Shown one piece after another: positions 57,434-64,000 of a stretch of 64,000 bases of DNA. Every line of letters begins with the position of its first letter. The first letter of the stretch is position 1. A program made the translations under genes and the position numbers. The stretch spans positions 33,163 through 97,162 of the forward strand of contig PLGF01000083.1 of the NCBI GenBank assembly GCA_003138485.1, in the 5' to 3' direction. The notes beneath the pieces were generated by a model. It was not told where the DNA came from. It ran no database searches and saw only the letters and a list, made by a program, of their open reading frames with translations. Origin of the DNA: Verrucomicrobiales bacterium (lineage in GTDB: Bacteria > Verrucomicrobiota > Verrucomicrobiia > Limisphaerales > Palsa-1400).

Positions 57434-58505
57434 TTTTCGGCGGTTCAGGCGCGGCGCGCCGGATCATTTCGACGATGCTGGGCATTCCAATGTCTCCGTG
57501 GCAAACGGCGGCGCAACGGCCGCAGCCCACGCAAGCGACAGCCAGTTCGCGCTGGATAAAGTATTGAGCCAGCTTGCGGAAAAAGCGGCGGTTGCGGCGG
57601 TCATGCACGGCGCGGCGGGGATTGAAACCGCCCGCCATCCGCGTGAAACCGCTCAGGCCGCAGGAATCCCAGATGCGCACGCGCTCGACTTCCTCCGGCC
57701 CCACCTGGCGGTCGGAAACGGTGAAACAGGTGCAGGCCGGACAGACATAAGTGCAGCCACCGCATTCCAGGCAGCGGTTGCCGATTTCCTCCCAAGTCTT
57801 TTCCAGAATCGTCCCCTGCGAAACATAGCGGACGGTGGCGGTAAACCAGCTCGTGGTGGTTCCAAAACGTTTGCGCACCTCCGCCAGAATGGCGCGCCGG
57901 CGTTCGACGCACGCGCCGGTTCCCTTGCGGAATATCGGCTCGGAGAAAAGCTCTTCGCCGGCCGCCGTTCCGGCCACGGCCATGAATTGCCCGTCGCCAA
58001 GGTCCATGAGCTGCAAATCAAAATGCTCCCGCGCCGCGGGGCCGGTGTCGGCGCACAGGCAGAAGCAGTCGTTGCCGATGTCCTGCGCCGGGTCGGTGCA
58101 GACCATGTTCACCAAAAAGAGGTTCTTGCGCCGCCGCTCGTAATAGACATCCCGGTAATCGCGTCCGAGGTAGAACCGGTCCAGATGCCACAGGCCCGCA
58201 ACGTCGCAGGAGCGGATGCCGAAGATCGCGCGCGGGGGCGCCTCGCAAGCCGGTTCAATGGTCATCGCGCCGTTCTTCCCGTGAACTCTCATCAACCGCT
58301 CAATGTGCGGAAAGACAAACCGCTTGGGCGGGTAATACGGATTGGGCAGATGAAGCCGCACCTGAGCGCGGTTCTCGTCCGTGACGGTGTCGAAATAGCT
58401 GTCGCGGCCCCGGCCGCAGAAGGGCGCGATAACTTCCCGGCCCCGCGCGCGGAGCAGGTCCACGATCTTCAGAACGTTCCCACTGTCAATCAGACGCGCC
58501 TTCAT
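57414..58505 (-). CDS. Iron-sulfur electron-transfer subunit, sulfhydrogenase beta-type
   Basis: This 363-residue protein resembles the beta subunit of sulfhydrogenases. Its N-terminal two thirds contain IFGIRSCDVAGLWHLDRFY, typical of the family. Two [4Fe-4S] motifs are in the C-terminal part: CLECGGCTYVCPACTC and CVGCGRCAAVCHGDIGM. It would pass electrons between the FAD subunit and the molybdopterin-like subunit. It overlaps both neighbours (4 bases with the upstream gene, 20 with the downstream gene), so the three are likely made together. Confidence 0.9.
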   Translation of the reverse strand: MKARLIDSGNVLKIVDLLRARGREVIAPFCGRGRDSYFDTVTDENRAQVRLHLPNPYYPPKRFVFPHIERLMRVHGKNGAMTIEPACEAPPRAIFGIRSCDVAGLWHLDRFYLGRDYRDVYYERRRKNLFLVNMVCTDPAQDIGNDCFCLCADTGPAAREHFDLQLMDLGDGQFMAVAGTAAGEELFSEPIFRKGTGACVERRRAILAEVRKRFGTTTSWFTATVRYVSQGTILEKTWEEIGNRCLECGGCTYVCPACTCFTVSDRQVGPEEVERVRIWDSCGLSGFTRMAGGFNPRRAVHDRRNRRFFRKLAQYFIQRELAVACVGCGRCAAVCHGDIGMPSIVEMIRRAAPEPPKNEPAQH

Positions 58506-60523
58506 GATGCCCCCGCTTCCAGGCGCACCGGAACGACCGAGCCGCCGCCGGCCGCGCCGAGTATCTCCCGTTTTAATTGCCGCACGAAGTACGGCACAAA
58601 CGCCGTCCCGCCCCGAACTTCGGGCGTCACCCGCGCCGTGGAGGAGAGCGAGCCGCCGGCGGTGCTCAGGCGGATGCGTCCGCCGTCCCGGATGCCGAGG
58701 CGCTTGGCGTCATCGGTGTTGATCTCGACGAAACCGTCCGGATAATCCAGCAACAGGAGACGGTATTCGCGCTTCAATGTTTCGCTGTGTCTGATGAGGA
58801 CATTCTGGTGCCAGTAATAGAGCGAATGGCCGAACACCAGGGTGAAGGGGTATCCGTCCGGATTGCCCGCCGATTTGGGCGGGCGGACGACGGGAGCAAA
58901 TTTGAAGGGGCGGCTCATTTGATCATCGGCAAACAGGAAGCGGGTTCCCAGAGGGCGGTCAGTCGTGCAGGGCCATTGGCGGCCGTAATCGCGGGCGAGG
59001 TTCTCATGGCTGGCGCCGCTGTAGAAGGGGATGACCGTCCCGATCTCCTGCATGACATCCGCGGCGGATTGATAATTCCAATTGGCCCCCATGGCGCGGG
59101 CCAGGCGCGTCAATTGCTCCCAGGCGGGCATCGGTCCCTCGGGCGGGTCAATCACCCGTTCAGCGAGTTGAATCCGCCTCTCAGTGCTTGTGAAGGTGAC
59201 GCGCTCTTCGCCAAATACCGTCGTCGGCAGCACCACATCGGCGAACTCCGCCGAATCAGTCATGAACAGATGCTGCACCACCACCAGCTCGCATCGCCGC
59301 ATCGCTTCGGCGGCGTCCCCGAAGAACGCCGTGCTAACGGGGTCATAACGCCCCAGCCAGAGCGCCTTCAGCGGCGTGGGACCGCCGCCAAAGAGCGTCT
59401 CGGCGCCCACTCCGGGCACGGCGGGCACCTTCGCTCCCCAGACGCTTTCCAACGCGGCGCGCGCCCCGGCATCCGTGACGGGCTGATAGCCCGGCAAGCG
59501 GTCCGGCAGCATCCCCATGTCACACACACCTTGCAAATTATTATGCTCCGCCAGCGGAAACACTCCCGCCCCTTCTTTTCCCAGGTTGCCGGTCAGCAGC
59601 GCCAGATTGATGATCGCCCGGATGCTGTCCTCGTCGCGCGCTTCAATCCCGGTCGAGTATAGGATCGCCGCCGTCCGCGCCCGGCCATAGGCCAGAGCCG
59701 CCGCCTCGATCAACTCCGCCGGCACGCCGCATCCTTCGGCGGCCTGCAGCAGGTCGTACTCCCGTGCGCGGGCCAGAAAAGCATCGCATCCCTCGCAGCG
59801 GGCTTTGATGAAGGGCAGATTCATCAGCCCGCGGTCCACGATGACCTTTGCGAGCGCGCCGTACAGGAGAGATTCAGTGCCCGGTTTGATCTGCAAAAAA
59901 ATGTCGGCGTTTTCCGCGATCCGATGACGGCGGGAATCAACGACGATGAGCCGGGCGCCGTTGAGCTTGGCGCGAATGACCCAGCCGCCGATGGTGGGCA
60001 ACTGCCGGGCAAGGTCAACGCCATCGACAATGATGACGCCGCTGCGGGCCAGTTCGCCGATGGAGTTGGAGCTGGCGGGGACGCCGGTCATTTCCAGCAG
60101 GACGTTCAAGGAGTTGTTGCAATAGACGCCGGCGCCGTGATCCACGTTGTTGGTGCCGATGATGGCGCGGGCCAGCTTCTGCAGGAGGTATGCCTCCTCG
60201 TTGGAGCAGCGCGGCGAATCCAGGAAGGCGACAGATTCGGGGCCGTATTGGTCGCGGATTCTTTTGAGCCGGGGGGCGACGAAATCGAACGCCTCATCCC
60301 AGGAGACTTTTTCAAACCGGCCGTCCTTCTTGATCAAGGGGCTGGTGAGGCGGTCCGGGGAACTGGCCACTTCATGCACGTGCCAGCCGCGGACGCAAAT
60401 CTTCCCGCTGTTGGCGGGATGAGACATGCTCGGATACACCCCTACGATTTTGTTCCCGGCGGTTTCCAGGTAGATACCACAACCGGTGCCACAGAAAGTG
60501 CAGGTGGTGAGCTGGGGGAGCAT
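58502..60523 (-). CDS. Formate-dehydrogenase-alpha-like molybdopterin oxidoreductase with altered active-site residues
   Basis: This 673-residue protein has the FdhA fold. The [4Fe-4S] motif is Cys8, Cys11, Cys15 and Cys43 (CTFCGTGCG and ICVRG). Cofactor-binding phrases include SWDEAFDFVAPRL, NLALLTGNLGKEGAGVF, NNLQGVCDMGMLP and DVVLPTTVFGEERVTF. Cys135 (GVYCNNSLN) aligns with the Sec/Cys molybdenum ligand, but the His that follows it in formate dehydrogenases is Asn136. The Arg of the LRGQNN motif is Ala325 (PLAEHNN), and the Lys of CxKG is Arg45. These changes argue against simple formate oxidation. Either the substrate differs or the protein is mainly an electron carrier, as NuoG is in complex I. 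There is no in-frame Sec codon. Confidence 0.85.
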   Translation of the reverse strand: MLPQLTTCTFCGTGCGIYLETAGNKIVGVYPSMSHPANSGKICVRGWHVHEVASSPDRLTSPLIKKDGRFEKVSWDEAFDFVAPRLKRIRDQYGPESVAFLDSPRCSNEEAYLLQKLARAIIGTNNVDHGAGVYCNNSLNVLLEMTGVPASSNSIGELARSGVIIVDGVDLARQLPTIGGWVIRAKLNGARLIVVDSRRHRIAENADIFLQIKPGTESLLYGALAKVIVDRGLMNLPFIKARCEGCDAFLARAREYDLLQAAEGCGVPAELIEAAALAYGRARTAAILYSTGIEARDEDSIRAIINLALLTGNLGKEGAGVFPLAEHNNLQGVCDMGMLPDRLPGYQPVTDAGARAALESVWGAKVPAVPGVGAETLFGGGPTPLKALWLGRYDPVSTAFFGDAAEAMRRCELVVVQHLFMTDSAEFADVVLPTTVFGEERVTFTSTERRIQLAERVIDPPEGPMPAWEQLTRLARAMGANWNYQSAADVMQEIGTVIPFYSGASHENLARDYGRQWPCTTDRPLGTRFLFADDQMSRPFKFAPVVRPPKSAGNPDGYPFTLVFGHSLYYWHQNVLIRHSETLKREYRLLLLDYPDGFVEINTDDAKRLGIRDGGRIRLSTAGGSLSSTARVTPEVRGGTAFVPYFVRQLKREILGAAGGGSVVPVRLEAGAS

Positions 60524-60533
60524 GATATGGAAA

Positions 60534-61544
60534 TCAAGGCGGACCCGCGGACGCCTGGCGGTAGCCAGTCAGGGCGCGCATGTATTGCGCCCGCTCAAAG
60601 GCGGAGGGGTTGGCGCAGTTGATCTGGCTGAGGCTCCCCTTGAGCTGGCCCACCGACTCAAACTTGCATTTCTCCATCCACGCCGCCAGATCGCGCTCGA
60701 TGGTGCGGATCTGCCGGATGCCGTCGCGCAACAGCACCGCGCACAACATGGTTGCATCCGCTCCCGCCAGGAGGAGCTTGAGCACGTCGGCGCCGCTGTA
60801 CACACCGCTGGTTGCCGCCAGGCTCGCATCCGTATGGCCAAAGAGAAGCGCTATCCAGCGCAGCGGCAGCCGCAGGGCCGACGGAGAGCTTGGCACGATG
60901 TTGGGGGTGATCTCCAGCGTTTCCAGATCAATATCGGGCTGATAAAACCGGTTGAACAACACCAAGCCGTCGGCCCCGGCCTCATCGAGCCGCGCCGCGA
61001 AGTTGGCAAAGTTGGTGAAGAACGGGCTTAATTTCACGGCCACCGGAATCTTCACTTCCGCGCTCACGTCGCGCACGATTTGCAGGTACTTCCCTTCGAT
61101 GTCCGCCGCGGTTTGTTTCGCGTCGGCCGGGATGTTATAGATGTTCAGCTCAATCGCATCGGCGCCAGCCACCTCGATGTCGCGGGCGTATTTGGTCCAG
61201 CCGCCCGACGAGCAGGCGTTCAAGCTGGCGATCACCGGGATGCCGACGGAGCGCTTGGCGCGCTCGACGTGGGCAAGGTATTCCTGCGGCTCCAGGTTGA
61301 ATTCCTCCGGTTCGGGGAAGTAACTCAACGACTCCGCGAAACTGGAAGTGCCCCGCTCCAGGCTCTCCTCAACATCCAGGCGGTCCCTGAGCAACTGCTC
61401 CTCGAACAACGAATACAGCACGACGGCCGACGCGCCTGCGTCCTCCATTCGTTTGATGTTGTCAAGCTGCTGCGAAAGCGGCGAGGCCGAGCAGACCAAC
61501 GGCGTGCGCAGCTTGAGTCCCAGATAGGTGGTAGTCAGGTCCAT
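60534..61544 (-). CDS. Dihydroorotate-dehydrogenase-like flavoprotein
   Basis: This 336-residue TIM-barrel protein has the DHOD-like FMN fold. Visible phrases are LGLKLRTPLVCSASPLS at the start, PVIASLNACSSGGWTKYA, PVAVKLSPFFTNFANFA and TSGVYSGADVLKLLLAGAD, the FMN-phosphate site. True class 1 enzymes have a distinct active-site loop. This subgroup is commonly annotated only as DHOD-like and is often found beside nifJ, as here (26 bases downstream). The reaction is unknown; a role tied to ferredoxin or pyruvate metabolism is inferred from position. Confidence 0.88.
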   Translation of the reverse strand: MDLTTTYLGLKLRTPLVCSASPLSQQLDNIKRMEDAGASAVVLYSLFEEQLLRDRLDVEESLERGTSSFAESLSYFPEPEEFNLEPQEYLAHVERAKRSVGIPVIASLNACSSGGWTKYARDIEVAGADAIELNIYNIPADAKQTAADIEGKYLQIVRDVSAEVKIPVAVKLSPFFTNFANFAARLDEAGADGLVLFNRFYQPDIDLETLEITPNIVPSSPSALRLPLRWIALLFGHTDASLAATSGVYSGADVLKLLLAGADATMLCAVLLRDGIRQIRTIERDLAAWMEKCKFESVGQLKGSLSQINCANPSAFERAQYMRALTGYRQASAGPP

Positions 61545-61570
61545 AAGTTAATTGATTTGTTCGGGGCGTT

Positions 61571-64000
61571 CTAGGCGGATGGCTGCACAGGGATGGTGAT
61601 TTTTGGCTCGACCGGCGTGGCGGGCTCCACCTTGAGCGTGCGGCTCTGCATGAACTGGTAGAATTTCCGCCGGCTATCGACATCGGACTGCGCCCGTGCG
61701 AACAATTGGCGCGCGGCGTCCGGCTTGCTCATGGTGAGCATCTTGAAGCGGTTTTCCGAGAGCAGATAATCCTTGATAGGCGCCTTGGGCGGCGGAGAGT
61801 CCAATTGCAGCGGATTCTCGCCGAGATCGGCCCGGCGGGGATCATAACGGTAAAGAAGCCACTGTCCGCAATCAACGGCCAGCTTTTGCTGGCGCGCTCC
61901 CACGCCGATGTCCACCGCGATGCCGTGTGCAATGCAATGGCTGTAAGCCATGATGAGGGACGGGCCGGGATAGGACTCCGCCTCGACAAAGGCCTTGAGG
62001 GTCTGATCATCCTTGGCCCCCATCGCCACGCTGGCGACGTACACGTTGCCGTAGGCCATCGCGATGAGGCCAAGGTCCTTCTTGCAGCCCGGCTTGCCGC
62101 CGGCCGCGAATTTGGCGACCGCTCCGCGCGGGGTGGCCTTGGACATCTGTCCGCCGGTGTTGGAATAGACCTCCGTATCAAGCACAAGCACATTGACCTT
62201 CCGTCCGCTGGCCAGCACATGATCCAGCCCGCCGTAGCCGATGTCGTAGGCCCAGCCGTCGCCGCCGATGATCCAAACGCTCTTCTTGACGAGATTATCG
62301 GCCAGGCTCAGGAGCAGGCGCGCTTCGGGAGAACCGAGCGCCTGCAACTTCTGCTTCAAGACGGCCACGCGCTCGCGCTGTTCGGCAATCCCCGTCTCGT
62401 CAGCCTGGTTGGAATGCAAGAGTTGGTTGGCGAGATCATCGCCGATCGTGCCGGCCAGTTTGATCACCAGTTCCTGCGCCATGTCCCTTTGCTTGTCCAG
62501 CGAAACGCGGAAGCCCATGCCGAATTCGGCGTTGTCCTCAAACAAGGAATTGCACCAAGTCGGCCCGCGGCCCTGGGCATCCTTCGCGTAAGGCGTGGTG
62601 GGGAGGTTGCCGCCGTAGATGGATGAGCAGCCAGTCGCGTTGGCGATGACGGCCCGGTCGCCGAACAACTGGGTCAGCAGCTTCAAATAAGGAGTCTCGC
62701 CGCAGCCGGCGCACGCGCCCGAAAACTCGAAGAGCGGCTGCATGATCTGCTGTTGCCGCAATTGGGACGTGTTGATCTTGCGCCGGTCCATTTCCGGCAG
62801 GCCGAGGAAAAACTTCCAGTTCTCCCGTTCGGACACGCGCAGCGGCTCCTGCGCCGCCATGTTGATCGCCTTGCGCTTGCTCTCCTTCTTGTCACGGGCG
62901 GGGCAGACTTCGATGCAGAGCGAGCACCCGGTGCAATCCTCGGCGGCGACTTGCAGGACAAAGCGCATGCCTTTCCATTCCGGCGCGCGGGCGGCGGCGG
63001 ATTTGAACGTGGCGGGCGCTCCATCCATCTGCGCCGCGTCGCAGACTTTGGCGCGAATGGTGGCGTGAGGGCAAATGGTCGTGCATTTGAGGCATTGGAT
63101 GCAAATCGCCTCGTTCCAGACGGGTATCTCCAGGGCGAGATTCCGCTTTTCAAACTGCGCGGTCGCCGTCGGAAACGTTCCGTCGCGCGGGAACGCGCTG
63201 ACGGGCAGGTCGTCGCCGCGTCCGGCGGCCAGAGTTCCCAGAACGTTCCGCACGAACGGCGGGGCGTCCGGCGTGATGGGCGGCAAATAGCCGCCCGTGC
63301 CATTGACCTTGCTGGTCAGGGGCACTTCAAAGAGGTTGGCCAGGGTGTTGTCCACCGCCTTGAGGTTCTTCTGCACCACCTCTTCCCCCTTGCGCCCGTA
63401 GGTCTTCTTGATCGATTTCTTGATGGCTTCGATCGCCTCGTCCTTGGGCAGCACGCCCGAAAGCGCAAAGAAACAGACCTGCATGACGGTGTTGATGCGC
63501 CCGCCCATCCCGCTGCCGTGCGCCACGCTCGTGGCGTCAATTACGAAGAACCGCGCCTTCCGGTCCACCAGCGCCTGCTGCACCGGGGTTGGAAGGCGGG
63601 GCCAGATTTCGTCGCGCGACAAGGGCGAATTGAGCAGGAACGTGCCGCCGGGCACCAAGTCCCGCAGCATGTCGTAGCGCTCCAGGAAGCCGGGCTGGTG
63701 GCAGGCGACAAAATTCGCGCGTGTGATTAAATAGCTGGATCGGATTTGCTGCCGGCCGAAGCGCAGGTGCGACACGGTCATGGAGCCGGATTTCTTGGAG
63801 TCATAGACAAAATAGCCCTGGGCGCAATAGGGGGTGTTCTCACCTATGATTTTGATCGAGTTCTTGTTGGCGCCCACCGTGCCGTCAGCACCAAGCCCGT
63901 AGAAGAGCGCCCGGACTACGTCATCGGGTTCGGTCGAGAATTCCGCGTCCACCGGGAGGCTGGTGAAGGAGACGTCGTCGTTGATGCCGACGGTGAAATG
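61571..64000 (-). CDS. nifJ: Pyruvate:ferredoxin (flavodoxin) oxidoreductase, N-terminus beyond the window
   Basis: This is the C-terminal 809 residues of a single-chain enzyme of about 1190 residues; the frame is open to the right edge. It oxidises pyruvate with CoA to acetyl-CoA and CO2 and reduces ferredoxin. Visible parts in order are the EKR-type segment (NKNSIKIIGENTPYCAQGYF), two [4Fe-4S] motifs (CIQCLKCTTICPHATI and CTGCSLCIEVCPARDKKESK), the cluster motif GACAGCGETPY, and the thiamine diphosphate domain (GGDGWAYDIGYGGLDH, TEVYSNTGGQMSKATPRGA). All look intact. It lies upstream of the hydrogenase genes on the same strand and would supply them with reduced ferredoxin. Confidence 0.96.
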   Translation of the reverse strand, partial: HFTVGINDDVSFTSLPVDAEFSTEPDDVVRALFYGLGADGTVGANKNSIKIIGENTPYCAQGYFVYDSKKSGSMTVSHLRFGRQQIRSSYLITRANFVACHQPGFLERYDMLRDLVPGGTFLLNSPLSRDEIWPRLPTPVQQALVDRKARFFVIDATSVAHGSGMGGRINTVMQVCFFALSGVLPKDEAIEAIKKSIKKTYGRKGEEVVQKNLKAVDNTLANLFEVPLTSKVNGTGGYLPPITPDAPPFVRNVLGTLAAGRGDDLPVSAFPRDGTFPTATAQFEKRNLALEIPVWNEAICIQCLKCTTICPHATIRAKVCDAAQMDGAPATFKSAAARAPEWKGMRFVLQVAAEDCTGCSLCIEVCPARDKKESKRKAINMAAQEPLRVSERENWKFFLGLPEMDRRKINTSQLRQQQIMQPLFEFSGACAGCGETPYLKLLTQLFGDRAVIANATGCSSIYGGNLPTTPYAKDAQGRGPTWCNSLFEDNAEFGMGFRVSLDKQRDMAQELVIKLAGTIGDDLANQLLHSNQADETGIAEQRERVAVLKQKLQALGSPEARLLLSLADNLVKKSVWIIGGDGWAYDIGYGGLDHVLASGRKVNVLVLDTEVYSNTGGQMSKATPRGAVAKFAAGGKPGCKKDLGLIAMAYGNVYVASVAMGAKDDQTLKAFVEAESYPGPSLIMAYSHCIAHGIAVDIGVGARQQKLAVDCGQWLLYRYDPRRADLGENPLQLDSPPPKAPIKDYLLSENRFKMLTMSKPDAARQLFARAQSDVDSRRKFYQFMQSRTLKVEPATPVEPKITIPVQPSA

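Noticed and set aside
60060-60150. Selenocysteine in the FdhA-like protein
   Set aside because: The position corresponding to Sec is an ordinary Cys codon (Cys135) and the frame has no internal TGA.

Overview
The window looks like a chromosome segment of a GC-rich, Gram-negative Verrucomicrobiota bacterium, probably outside Akkermansia and perhaps close to the Limisphaerales/Pedosphaera group. This is inferred from gene content, not from a marker-gene tree. The clues are a four-gene pilus-like operon matching the Amuc_1098-1101 layout of Akkermansia, an exosortase locus, very large secreted proteins built from Calx-beta, delta-60, DUF11 and P-domain repeats, and ribosome binding sites that are often weak or absent. 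I saw no rRNA, tRNA, CRISPR array or insertion sequence.

Layout. 95-388: a small membrane-protein gene broken by an in-frame TGA. 560-6076 (+): a TonB-dependent uptake cluster (small Cys/His protein, outer-membrane receptor, TonB, ExbB, two ExbD, coiled-coil membrane protein). 6132-38181 (-): a nearly gapless run of genes. Read in the direction of transcription it holds the PilM/PilN-type, PilO-like (Amuc_1100-like), small bitopic and secretin genes, a 5'-3' exonuclease, five exported proteins of 424 to 3358 residues (a predicted seven-bladed propeller, an unknown, an InlB-like repeat protein, a delta-60/Calx-beta giant and an S53 sedolisin giant), and finally coaE. 38385-42648 (-): exosortase, EpsI, undecaprenyl-phosphate sugar transferase and a UDP-glucuronate decarboxylase-like enzyme. 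42783-43411 (-): three overlapping small genes. 43734-46631 (-): a hybrid histidine kinase. 47025-47966: two divergent gene remnants. 48060-50056 (-): HAD phosphatase, prfA and rpmE, with a clear terminator after rpmE.

50112-64000 (-): an energy-metabolism block, transcribed right to left. It holds pyruvate:ferredoxin oxidoreductase (cut by the right edge), a dihydroorotate-dehydrogenase-like flavoprotein, a formate-dehydrogenase-alpha-like molybdopterin protein, an iron-sulfur subunit and an FAD subunit of sulfhydrogenase beta/gamma type, a hydrogenase maturation protease, an antiporter-like membrane subunit, the group 4 [NiFe] hydrogenase core (large, membrane, ferredoxin-like and small subunits) and hypA. 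It reads as a complete membrane hydrogenase with its own electron-input arm, placed beside the enzyme that makes reduced ferredoxin from pyruvate.

The strongest candidates for something undescribed are this hydrogenase complex, whose molybdopterin subunit lacks the residues expected for formate chemistry and whose antiporter subunit has Gln where the family usually has Glu, and the pilus-like operon followed on the same strand by a cassette of giant exported proteins. All family calls come from reading motifs; no database search was run.
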